A model generated the notes under the pieces. It was not told the origin of the DNA. It made no database searches and worked only from the letters and a program-made list of their open reading frames with translations. Positions 35,064 to 42,740 of a DNA stretch of 64,000 nucleotides are shown here, one piece after another; position 1 is the first letter of the stretch, and each line of letters begins with the position of its first letter. This DNA is from Granulosicoccus sp045106855 (GTDB lineage Bacteria; Pseudomonadota; Gammaproteobacteria; Granulosicoccales; Granulosicoccaceae). The stretch covers positions 1-64,000 of the forward strand of contig JBGCFI010000031.1 in assembly GCA_045106855.1 (NCBI GenBank), written 5' to 3'. A program made the position numbers and the translations under genes.

Positions 35064-35669
35064 CTAGTGCGCCGGTTTCTGTAATCTGGACAGAAAGCTA
35101 TCATCGATGAGAATCGGATGATAATCAAACCTGCCTCGGCGTTCAGGTCGCCAGACATTCAACCATTGTTCCATTGATGCAGGAGTTGGTAGTCGTGTCT
35201 GTTTTATCAGATGGCTGATGATAGTCAGATCGATAACAGTCATGTCAACCAGCGTAAGCCAGACATGAAATTCTGGTTCATCGACTGTACTAATTCCTTC
35301 GGCCACACAATGCTGGATAGTTTGGCGAGTGGCGTTAAATAATTTTTCTCCATCAAACGATACGTCGCCAACCGTCAGCGTCATATACCGCTCATCCAGA
35401 AATTTCTGGTCCAGACATGCCTGAAGAAAGGTATGGCTGTCTGCCAGGGACTGGTAGGAAAATGGTTCGACGCTGTTGTCCGCCGCATATTTTGCAGCTT
35501 CTGCGCAAATGCCCAGCCTGATGCTGCGGAACGGCTCCTGCATCGCCTTCTGACTGGTATTGACAAATGTCTGTTCCAGTAGATTCCTGGCATCATCGTC
35601 AAGATAAAAGTCTGGATCGAAGTGCTGACGGTACTCGATTCCTTGTGTGAATTTCTGTTCGAACGACAC
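35064..35669 (-). CDS. Protein of unknown function
   Basis: 201 residues starting at GTG 35669, strongly supported by GGAG with 8-base spacing on the minus strand. It is acidic to neutral, has no signal peptide or membrane segment, and appears mostly helical with some beta (for example MTLTVGDVSFDG and FHVWLTLVDMTVIDLTI). I do not recognise a family. It is separated by about 190 bases from the upstream Crp/Fnr gene on the same strand. Confidence 0.65.
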   Translation of the reverse strand: MSFEQKFTQGIEYRQHFDPDFYLDDDARNLLEQTFVNTSQKAMQEPFRSIRLGICAEAAKYAADNSVEPFSYQSLADSHTFLQACLDQKFLDERYMTLTVGDVSFDGEKLFNATRQTIQHCVAEGISTVDEPEFHVWLTLVDMTVIDLTIISHLIKQTRLPTPASMEQWLNVWRPERRGRFDYHPILIDDSFLSRLQKPAH

Positions 35670-35790
35670 GAATTTCGCTCCATAGTACTAATGGGCCAAG
35701 CGCTGGAAATAAGGTTTGCTTATTCTTCAATTCCAACTGCTGTGCACAGTACCCGGATGCAACACGATTGACGGTGCCTCAACGCACACA

Positions 35791-35807
35791 TACCTGAACT
35801 TCAGGTA
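35791..35807. repeat. 17-base perfect palindrome
   Basis: TACCTGAA-C-TTCAGGTA is a perfect 8-1-8 inverted repeat between the stop of the Crp/Fnr gene and the start of the unknown gene at 35669. It could be an operator for the unknown gene or a weak hairpin for the Crp/Fnr transcript. No T-run follows on the minus strand. Confidence 0.5.
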
Positions 35808-35861
35808 GCGTAGTTTTCGCTTTCTTGAATTTGTTCGCTTTTTGACAGACTCGATAGTCGG

Positions 35862-36446
35862 TTAAACCGTGTATCTCCCGTACCCGGTTTTCTCGATTCG
35901 GCCGGTTTTAGTCAGGGAAGACAACGATCGGTAAACTGCTTCCTGCGAAAGACCAATTTCACAGGCAAGTGTTTTTACGCTCTCTTTAAGCATTCCATTG
36001 GCAAGAGCTTGGAAAACACGCTCTTCAGCTTTCTTGATTGAAAAAAGTTCAAGCCGCGCTCGCGTTTGCTGTACCTGATTTGCAAAGCGTGCACTCATGG
36101 CCAGTGCGAAATCGGGATCATCCTTATATCGTGCAAGAACCGCTTTTTTCGAACATTCAATAACGGTGCATGCCGTAGTCACTTTTGCTGTGCAGTGATA
36201 AATGTCATGAAAAAGCGATGCTTCAGCGAAGGTCTCCCCAGTGCCAGCTTGCAGGATGATTACTTCGTGACCAGATTCGGTGACTCGTTGGAGAGTGATT
36301 GATCCATCCAGCAAGTAGAAAACACCATGTGTGTTTTCACCCTGATGAAACAGGATGTCGCCTGCTGAGTATGATTGTCGACGAAGTGCGGACGGATCAA
36401 GACGGTTGAGCGGATCAGGTAAACAGAGTGCTGTTGAGTAAACCAT
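35862..36446 (-). CDS. Crp/Fnr-family transcriptional regulator
   Basis: 194 residues: an N-terminal cyclic-nucleotide-binding-like beta-roll (SAGDILFHQGENTHGVFYLLDGSITL at the start), a dimerisation helix (about 110-135), and a C-terminal HTH (VKTLACEIGLSQEAVYRSLSSL, about 157-178). The recognition helix keeps the Glu and Arg that contact TGA in FNR and CRP. It lacks the N-terminal Cys cluster of FNR, so it is not an Fe-S sensor. A near-consensus FNR-type site overlaps its own start codon, suggesting autoregulation. Possible roles include response to redox or nitrosative stress; not proven. Confidence 0.85.
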   Translation of the reverse strand: MVYSTALCLPDPLNRLDPSALRRQSYSAGDILFHQGENTHGVFYLLDGSITLQRVTESGHEVIILQAGTGETFAEASLFHDIYHCTAKVTTACTVIECSKKAVLARYKDDPDFALAMSARFANQVQQTRARLELFSIKKAEERVFQALANGMLKESVKTLACEIGLSQEAVYRSLSSLTKTGRIEKTGYGRYTV

Positions 36447-36458
36447 GATTTAAATCAT
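36445..36458. promoter_or_regulatory. FNR/CRP-type operator (ATGATTTAAATCAT)
   Basis: A perfect 14-base palindrome matching the FNR-family consensus TTGAT-N4-ATCAA at 8 of 10 positions, overlapping the start codon of the divergent Crp/Fnr gene. Its centre is exactly 41.5 bases upstream of a putative start site at 36493, with a TAGAGT -10-like hexamer at 36481-36486. That is the class II activator position for the gene at 36519. Confidence 0.6.
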
Positions 36459-36518
36459 ACTGGTTTTTCCATAACACGAATAGAGTTAAGGGTCCGATAT
36501 TGACGCGCTACTTTATTT

Positions 36519-37088
36519 ATGCAAATTCGAAAATTTTGTATCAGTGTGATTGTGTCTACCTTGACAGTCGTATGCGGCAATGTCATCGCTCAGACACATG
36601 AAAGGCATTCAGCGGGTATGTCACACTCGCTGAATTCCTCAGTTCTCCCCGTCGAATCCGGGCAATCAGCGTTTGCGGCTATCGCCGAAATCGTCGCTAT
36701 ACTGGAAGCCGACCCGCATACTGACTGGTCTGTCGTGAACATCGAAGCTTTGCGATCTCATCTAGTGGATATGGATCAGTTGATGTTGTCAGCGGTGGCT
36801 TCTACGCAGGATTTGGCAGAAGCGATAGTCCAGTTCAAAGTCACCGGTCAAGGCAGGACGCTGGATTCGATTCGCCGAATGGTACCGACACACGCACGTA
36901 TGGTAGGTGCCTTAACGAGTTGGGAAATTAGCGTAATTCAAGAATCAGAGGGTGTAATACTTAGGATAGATCCAGGATCACCAGAGGCATTTGCCAAGCT
37001 GAAAGCGCTGGGTTTTTTCGGATTCATGACTATCGGCGCACACCACCAGGCCCATCATTTACAGATGGCGAAGGGTAGGGGCCACTGA
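36519..37088 (+). CDS. Putative exported protein of unknown function
   Basis: 189 residues with an N-terminal signal peptide ending near GNVIA-QTH. The body is helical, with GQSAFAAIAEIVAILEADPHTDW (abbreviated; about 48-70) and a HLVDMDQLML helix, and the C-terminus contains several His and Met (GAHHQAHHLQM). I have seen similar periplasmic proteins near copper and redox genes, but cannot name a family. It is divergent from the Crp/Fnr gene and may be activated through the operator at 36445. Confidence 0.65.
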   Translation: MQIRKFCISVIVSTLTVVCGNVIAQTHERHSAGMSHSLNSSVLPVESGQSAFAAIAEIVAILEADPHTDWSVVNIEALRSHLVDMDQLMLSAVASTQDLAEAIVQFKVTGQGRTLDSIRRMVPTHARMVGALTSWEISVIQESEGVILRIDPGSPEAFAKLKALGFFGFMTIGAHHQAHHLQMAKGRGH

Positions 37089-37166
37089 GTTTTTCTGACT
37101 ATCAAATAGAGTCTATCTTAGACTTTAAGGGTCGGTGCATTGGATGCAATCGCTGTTTGAGGGATA

Positions 37167-37655
37167 TCAGTAAGATGAATAAACATAAGCTTGTCCCTGC
37201 TTGTCAAACGCCAATACATCGTAGTCCATGGGCACCTCGCTTCCCATCCCCGGTGACATCATGGGCATCCCCGGTGCAGTAAGTCCAACAACGTCGGGTC
37301 GTTCGGCAAGTAATCGCTGGATATCACTGACAGGCACATGTCCCTCAATGACATAGCCATCGACAATGGCAGTATGACAAGATTTCAATGCTGGATTGGT
37401 TAGTCCGTTTTCAGCTTTTATCTGATCCACGTTGTCATGATCGATAGCGCTAACCGAAAAGCCAGCCTTCTCGATGTAGGTTATCCACTCCTTGCAGCAA
37501 CCGCATGTCGGTGTCTTATGTACAACCATATGTGGCATGGCAGGTTCAGACGCTTTGTTGTCAGCAATAGGCATCTCATCATCGGATAGGCACCCTGTGA
37601 TGGAATAACTACATAGCAATATTAAAACAAAGTGTAAGATTCGCCTTTTTTTCAC
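37167..37655 (-). CDS. DUF411 metal-binding lipoprotein
   Basis: About 162 residues from a GTG at 37655, supported by GGAGG five bases upstream (the frame also has an ATG at 37667 without ribosome site). Lipoprotein-type signal with Cys in SITGC. The DUF411 domain has VVHKTPTCGCCKEW, a CxCC thiol motif, and the GLTAPGMPMMSPGM Met-rich loop. DUF411 proteins are associated with copper and other metal resistance. It follows the cytochrome c and multicopper oxidase genes in one minus-strand unit. Confidence 0.85.
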   Translation of the reverse strand: MKKRRILHFVLILLCSYSITGCLSDDEMPIADNKASEPAMPHMVVHKTPTCGCCKEWITYIEKAGFSVSAIDHDNVDQIKAENGLTNPALKSCHTAIVDGYVIEGHVPVSDIQRLLAERPDVVGLTAPGMPMMSPGMGSEVPMDYDVLAFDKQGQAYVYSSY

Positions 37656-37689
37656 GGTTGCCTCCATTCGTTTCTGAGATTCGTATTTG

Positions 37690-38211
37690 CTACTTTAATA
37701 GCTTGTCAATGAGAGTTGAAGATTTTTTTGTAGGAAGCAGGCCTTCGGCTTGACTGCCGTTAACCTCTTCCTGCCATTGACGCTGTTCTTCTGGCCATGT
37801 GTTTTTGATAAACGACAATACCGCAATGATTTCTTCGTCGGAGATAATACCCTTGAAAGCTGGCATGTTAGAGCGTAAATCCTCATCGCCGACGACGACA
37901 GCAGGACCATATTTTGTAATTTCGAATAGCAGATCGTCCGCATGGTGCCAGGTATGTCCGCTAGCGTCATGCGGTGGCGCAGGCAATAACCCGTTCGAGT
38001 CACGCGTGCGCCAGTTGGGTTGCCCCTCCAGCTGTGCACCATGGCAAACAGCACAGTGGGTCTGATAAATCTTTTCACCGGTTGAGACAATCTTTAGATC
38101 GTTAGCTTGTAACTGCACCAGGATGTCATCAGTGCCAGTTGATGACCAGCATACAAAGCTCAATAACAAGGCGCTGCAAGCGCTTGACACACGAGTACCG
38201 AGGCTCAACAT
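37690..38211 (-). CDS. Exported class I cytochrome c
   Basis: 173 residues with an N-terminal signal sequence. One heme motif, CAVCH (about 53-57), and a candidate axial Met in SNMPAFKG (about 114-121) mark a mono-heme c-type cytochrome. GGGAG precedes the ATG. Located between the multicopper oxidase and DUF411 genes, so it may receive electrons from or give them to periplasmic redox steps of that cassette. Confidence 0.87.
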   Translation of the reverse strand: MLSLGTRVSSACSALLLSFVCWSSTGTDDILVQLQANDLKIVSTGEKIYQTHCAVCHGAQLEGQPNWRTRDSNGLLPAPPHDASGHTWHHADDLLFEITKYGPAVVVGDEDLRSNMPAFKGIISDEEIIAVLSFIKNTWPEEQRQWQEEVNGSQAEGLLPTKKSSTLIDKLLK

Positions 38212-38267
38212 GAAACGACTCCCGGGATAGCGAAAAATTGTTGATACATTGTCAGCGTATCTCTCAC

Positions 38268-39671
38268 CTAGCTTACCCTGACCAATGCGCCGAGCCCTGC
38301 GGCGTGATGCTCAAGTGCATGACAATGCAACAGCCAGTTACCCGGGTTATCTGCGACAAACGCAAGTTCCATGCGCTGTCTGGGCATCAGCAAAGGGCTG
38401 TCAACCCAACGAGTATCAGCAAGTGGCTGGTCATTGATGGAAAGCAGTTTCATATGATGACCATGCAGATGCATCGGGTGTGGAAAAGCTGTCCGGTTTT
38501 CGAATTGAATTTTCACGGAGGTGCCTCTGGGCACATCAATTAGTGGTGGCATATCAAGTTTGTTAGCTACCGTGTCATTGAGGGCCCACACATAGCCTTG
38601 TTTGGCAATGTCACGAAGCGCCATCCACTGACCTTCAAGCTTTGCTCGTCGCAGCCCTCCCATAGCGCCGCCAGCGATGACAATGGGTTGCACTTTGGCA
38701 TTTTCTAAATCTGGTTCCGGCAGATTGGCAGGTGCTAATTGCATCGTCCAGTCTGGAGCCGAAGGCCTTACTGGATCGCCGGATTGGTATCGGAAGCTGA
38801 CGAGATCAAATGAATCGCGATAAAAACTGTCTGAAACCGTGGAACGTGAACCTGGTTCGCCGGTAAAGTCGATAATCAGGTCTACACGCCCGGCAGCGCC
38901 GACGACTATCGGGCCATCAGCTTGATAAGGTTCTACGGCTTGGCCATCGATCGCGATAATATGGGGTGACAGGTCGTTGAAGCTGAGGGCGAAGTTGCGC
39001 GCATTAGACGCATTGATTAAACGTAGACGAACGCGTTCTCCGCTGCGTACCTGAACAGCATCGCGGAAGCGTCCATTGACTGTAGGTACATTGCCAATTC
39101 GTCCTGCATGGGAACGGTCATGGCCAGCACCAAAGTCATCACTGATGGACGCATCGCTGAGCATACGCCAGTCGTCAATCATCCAGACAAGATCACGATC
39201 GACGCGAGGTGGCGTAGGTTCCTCAATAATCAGCGGGCCATAAAGCCCTCTGCCGACTTGCTCAAAGGCATTGACGTGCGAGTGATACCAGTAGGTACCC
39301 GCATCGGGTGGCTTGAACGTGTAGTCGAATTTTTCTCCTGGCTGGATGGCAGGCTGTGTCAGACCCGCCACGCCGTCCATTGAATTTTGTAGCCGAATGC
39401 CGTGCCAGTGCACGGCAGTTGGTACCTGTAGATGGTTGGTGAGGCTAATGGCGAGTGATTCGCCCTGAATGATTCTGATTGGCGAGCCAGGAATCTGACC
39501 ATTAAAAGTCCAGACTTTTGTTGCAGGTGCCTGTGGTCCTACGATATGCGCTTCCCCGGGTTGTGCGATCAGATTAAAACGGGAGTGTTGCTGCCGCGAC
39601 CACGCGTAAGGTAGGGGGCAAGTGCTGGCGAATGTTGCGCTGCATACTTGGAGAAATTTTCGACGTTCCAT
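38268..39671 (-). CDS. Periplasmic multicopper oxidase
   Basis: Three-domain laccase-like oxidase of about 467 residues, taken from ATG 39671 (an ATG at 39683 is also possible). The N-terminus ERRKFLQ resembles a twin-arginine signal, as expected for a folded copper enzyme. Copper motifs are complete: HWHG, HSH, HPMHLHGH and HCHALEHHAAG (the latter carrying the T1 Cys). It lacks a long Met-rich copper-resistance insert. First gene of the DUF411/cytochrome unit; probably copper detoxification or oxidation of organic or metal substrates. Confidence 0.92.
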   Translation of the reverse strand: MERRKFLQVCSATFASTCPLPYAWSRQQHSRFNLIAQPGEAHIVGPQAPATKVWTFNGQIPGSPIRIIQGESLAISLTNHLQVPTAVHWHGIRLQNSMDGVAGLTQPAIQPGEKFDYTFKPPDAGTYWYHSHVNAFEQVGRGLYGPLIIEEPTPPRVDRDLVWMIDDWRMLSDASISDDFGAGHDRSHAGRIGNVPTVNGRFRDAVQVRSGERVRLRLINASNARNFALSFNDLSPHIIAIDGQAVEPYQADGPIVVGAAGRVDLIIDFTGEPGSRSTVSDSFYRDSFDLVSFRYQSGDPVRPSAPDWTMQLAPANLPEPDLENAKVQPIVIAGGAMGGLRRAKLEGQWMALRDIAKQGYVWALNDTVANKLDMPPLIDVPRGTSVKIQFENRTAFPHPMHLHGHHMKLLSINDQPLADTRWVDSPLLMPRQRMELAFVADNPGNWLLHCHALEHHAAGLGALVRVS

Positions 39672-39686
39672 AAGTGATCCCATTCT

Positions 39687-39884
39687 ATGAATTACAAGAT
39701 ACAGGAGCGGAGGTCTGTGGCAAGCTTCCGGACTGTACGGCGGACAAGCCGTTGTAGTAAATCGATCATTGTGTCGTGGCCGAAACCGAACTACTGGTAT
39801 TTAACGCTGATATCGTGGCGCTCGTTGATTTGGGCTTTGGGTTTCTGTGCCACAGCCGCCATGTTGCTTGCTGCGCTTATGTAA
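39687..39884 (+). pseudogene. Possible vestige of lapA
   Basis: A 65-codon open frame occupies the position of lapA, directly before lapB. Its C-terminal half (residues about 34-64) is a hydrophobic helix after an Asn-Tyr start, vaguely like the second membrane segment of LapA (DUF1049). The first LapA helix is not visible. It may equally be chance. Confidence 0.2.
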
Positions 39885-39911
39885 GTGCTTCTGATCGACT
39901 AGACTTGGGGG

Positions 39912-41078
39912 GTGATTGCCTCCGACCTTCTGTGGTTCCTGCTCCCTGTTGCCGCTGCTGGTGGATGGCTGGCTGCGCGCAAGAACTATAGCGGAAATTC
40001 CTCAGAATTCTGGGACTATTCACACCATTTTCATGAGGAACTCGGTCAACTGCTTTCCGAGCAGGAAGCTGATCAGCAGTTATTTGATACCTTCACGCAC
40101 GGCGAGCGAGATGCTGCAGAAACCCATATTGCTCTGGGTAATCTGTATCGTCGCCGAGGGGAGTTCGACCGGGCCATTCGAATTCATGAAAACATCATGC
40201 AGAAACAGGATCTGGATGATGAGGTGCGAGCATTTGCGCACCTTGAGCTGGCCAGTGACTTTGAGTCGGCCGGCCTACTCGATCGCACCGAAGATGCCTA
40301 CCGCGAATTAATCAGGTCCGGCCACAAACGCGCTGAATCTTATGAGGGCCTCATCCAGCTTCATGAGCGTCAACAGGATTGGGAAAAAGCTGTAAAGGTT
40401 GCTCTGGAGTGCAACAGCGATACTGGCAACGATGTGTCGCAGCCAGTCGCACATTATTACTGTGAAATGGCCGAGATCGCGATTCGTGTTGATGATTCCG
40501 CCGATGCGCAGCGATTGCTCAAACAGGCTCTTCAGCACTGGCCGGGTTGTGCCAGGGCACATGTGCAGCTGGCTGGCATGGCCCTCAAGGGGGAGAGTTA
40601 CCGGGAAGCGATCACCCACTTCGACAAAGTTGAGGCACTTGAGCCAGCGCTCATGCCAGTGATTATCGAGCAACGATTTGAAGCACTCAAGCTTGCCGGT
40701 GACACGGGCGCGCTCAAGGAATTTGTTGTTCGGATCCAGTCTCAGAGGAACGCTTATTCTGTCATTCGCACAACCCGTGAGGTCATCGCAGAGCTCGTTG
40801 ATGAGTCCGTAGCTGACCGCTTTTTCAAGGATCAGATACTCAAGCGTCCCTCGTTAAAAGGATTGCGCGATTGGGCGCATGATCAGCTTGCACTGAGTAA
40901 GCCGGGCGAGCGTGACAAGGTGCGGATTATTTGCAATCTTCTTGATCAGGTGATGGAAGATAAGCCAACGTACCGGTGCCGTTCGTGCGGATTTCAGGGT
41001 AACGTGATGCACTGGCGATGCCCGGGCTGTGCGAGCTGGGATTCGGTATCAACAATTATTGGTGTGGAAGGCGAATGA
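39912..41078 (+). CDS. lapB: LPS assembly protein LapB (YciM)
   Basis: LapB controls LPS level by targeting LpxC for degradation with FtsH. 388 residues: one N-terminal membrane helix (about 3-22), TPR-type helices (about 60-330), and a C-terminal rubredoxin-like zinc knuckle (CRSCGF...CPGC) at about 352-373. The start is a GTG at 39912 close to a G-rich ribosome site. Stop overlaps pyrF start (ATGA). The neighbour lapA, normally just upstream, is missing or degraded here. Confidence 0.94.
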   Translation: MIASDLLWFLLPVAAAGGWLAARKNYSGNSSEFWDYSHHFHEELGQLLSEQEADQQLFDTFTHGERDAAETHIALGNLYRRRGEFDRAIRIHENIMQKQDLDDEVRAFAHLELASDFESAGLLDRTEDAYRELIRSGHKRAESYEGLIQLHERQQDWEKAVKVALECNSDTGNDVSQPVAHYYCEMAEIAIRVDDSADAQRLLKQALQHWPGCARAHVQLAGMALKGESYREAITHFDKVEALEPALMPVIIEQRFEALKLAGDTGALKEFVVRIQSQRNAYSVIRTTREVIAELVDESVADRFFKDQILKRPSLKGLRDWAHDQLALSKPGERDKVRIICNLLDQVMEDKPTYRCRSCGFQGNVMHWRCPGCASWDSVSTIIGVEGE

Positions 41079-41848
41079 ATAGAATAATTACAGCGCTGGA
41101 TTTTGCGAACATAGCAAAGGCTCGTGATTTTGTCTCACGGGTAGATCCGTCGCTGACGCGCCTCAAAGTGGGAAATCAGCTGTTCACGCTCGGTGGACCT
41201 GGCTTGGTGGAGGAGTGGCAGAAAGCCGGCTACGATATTTTTCTTGATCTCAAATATCATGACATACCTAATACGGTCGCAAGTGCGGTGCAGGCAGCGG
41301 CCTCTCTTGGCGTGTGGATGGTCAATGTCCACGCCAGTGGAGGACCGGCCATGCTTGACGCGGCGCGAGATGCGGTTGCTCAGTTTGATCGCAGTGCGGA
41401 GCGGGGTGGTGGTACGCGGCTTATAGCAGTGACCGTTCTAACAAGCCTTGACCGGTCAGAGATGAGCGCTGCGGGACTTGATATCGATCCAGCCGAACAG
41501 GTTGAGCGTCTGGCGCGCCTGGCGCGCCAAGCCGGTCTTGACGGTGTGGTTTGCTCTCCCCACGAAGTGGGTCTGATTCGGAGTATTGCTAAAGCCAATT
41601 TCCTGACCATTACCCCCGGCGTGCGCCCGGATAAAGACGGTGAGGTGCCTGTCAGTCAGATAACCAGCCATGGTGGCGCTCCCGACGATCAACGGCGTAC
41701 ACTCACGCCTTACGATGCCATTGTTGGGGGAAGCGATTTTCTGGTTATTGGTCGTCCCATTACGCAGGCTGGTTCTCCGGTCGAGGTATTGCACGCCCTG
41801 AACGCCGAAGCTCAGATTGCATCCAGTCAGTTAGCGGGGCAAAGCTAA
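41075..41848 (+). CDS. pyrF: Orotidine-5'-phosphate decarboxylase
   Basis: PyrF makes UMP. 257 residues from the ATG at 41075 (the open frame starts earlier inside lapB). The catalytic motif is DLKYHDIPNT (about 56-65), preceded by ITALDFANI and followed by VVCSPHEV and TPGVRPD. Overlaps the lapB stop by 4 bases; lapB-pyrF adjacency is conserved. Confidence 0.96.
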   Translation: MNRIITALDFANIAKARDFVSRVDPSLTRLKVGNQLFTLGGPGLVEEWQKAGYDIFLDLKYHDIPNTVASAVQAAASLGVWMVNVHASGGPAMLDAARDAVAQFDRSAERGGGTRLIAVTVLTSLDRSEMSAAGLDIDPAEQVERLARLARQAGLDGVVCSPHEVGLIRSIAKANFLTITPGVRPDKDGEVPVSQITSHGGAPDDQRRTLTPYDAIVGGSDFLVIGRPITQAGSPVEVLHALNAEAQIASSQLAGQS

Positions 41849-41925
41849 TCTGTTCTGTCGCTAGACCGGCAGCTGGCGACCGCCTGGCACAATCTCAATA
41901 GCAACCTCACATAATTTTAATAAGC

Positions 41926-42525
41926 ATGAGTACTGACGACAAAGTCTACATTACGGCACAGCAGCTATTACAGGATTCGCTGGAGTTGGGCAGACAGATA
42001 CTGGCCAGCGGATTTCGACCTAACTACATCGTGGGTGTATGGCGTGGTGGTACGCCCGTCGGCATCATGGTTCAGGAGTTGCTGGATTTTTACGGTGTTG
42101 AAACTGACCACATATCGATCCGCACCTCCTCCTATTCTGGTTTGAACAAGCGTGAGAACAAAGTTCGCGTCCATGGCCTTAGTTACCTGACGAATTCGAT
42201 GAATGCAGAAGATTCCCTGCTCATCGTCGACGATGTGTTTGACACCGGACTTAGCGTCAGCGCTATTCTGAAAAAGATGCGCGAAAAATCACGCAAGAAC
42301 CTGCCACACGATGTCCGTATTGCAACGGCCTACTTCAAACCGGGTAAAAACCGGACAAATTTCGAGCCTAATTACTATGCTCACAAGACTGACGACTGGC
42401 TGGTCTTTCCGCATGAGATGGAAGGCTTGTCCCGCTCAGAGATCGTCGCCAACAAGCCCCATCTGCTGAAAGTCATGGATGCGCTAGAAGGGATCATTGC
42501 CCCCGCGAAACTTCGCGACGAGTAA
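41926..42525 (+). CDS. Phosphoribosyltransferase-family protein
   Basis: 199 residues with the PRPP-binding motif LLIVDDVFDTGLSV (about 98-111) and GVWRGGTPVG near residue 36. The size and layout resemble hypoxanthine or xanthine phosphoribosyltransferases of the archaeal/proteobacterial type, which salvage purines. Which base it uses cannot be read from the sequence. Confidence 0.82.
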   Translation: MSTDDKVYITAQQLLQDSLELGRQILASGFRPNYIVGVWRGGTPVGIMVQELLDFYGVETDHISIRTSSYSGLNKRENKVRVHGLSYLTNSMNAEDSLLIVDDVFDTGLSVSAILKKMREKSRKNLPHDVRIATAYFKPGKNRTNFEPNYYAHKTDDWLVFPHEMEGLSRSEIVANKPHLLKVMDALEGIIAPAKLRDE

Positions 42526-42588
42526 CCGGCAGCACGCCGTCCGGACCAGTCACGCGGTTTCTGCCAAACAGTTATTTTTCACGCAGGC

Positions 42589-42617
42589 TTGTTCTCGTGT
42601 CGCAAAGTGCCTAAACT
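42589..42617 (+). promoter_or_regulatory. Promoter of tRNA-Leu
   Basis: TTGTTC (-35) and TAAACT (-10) with a 17-bp spacer. The -10 ends 12 bases before the mature tRNA start at 42630, consistent with a tRNA promoter; the region after it is C-rich. Confidence 0.6.
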
Positions 42618-42629
42618 TCACCCTGCGCG

Positions 42630-42716
42630 GCCTTGGTGGTGGAATTGGTAGACACGCCGGATTCAAAATCCGGTTCTGGTAACAGAGTGCGAGTTCAAGT
42701 CTCGCCCGAGGCACCA
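42630..42716 (+). tRNA. tRNA-Leu (anticodon CAA)
   Basis: 87 bases. Acceptor stem GCCTTGG pairs with CCGAGGC, then discriminator A and encoded CCA. Anticodon stem CCGGA/TCCGG encloses loop TTCAAAA with anticodon CAA (reads UUG). A long variable arm (TTCTGGTAACAGAG) marks it as a class II tRNA. T-arm GAGTTCAAGTCTC is present. queA starts 25 bases after. Confidence 0.97.
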
Positions 42717-42740
42717 TTAGCGCATCTTCCTCTCGATTAA

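Noticed and set aside
39776..39991. 71-codon frame before lapB
   Set aside because: Overlaps lapB in another frame and has a Cys-rich random composition.
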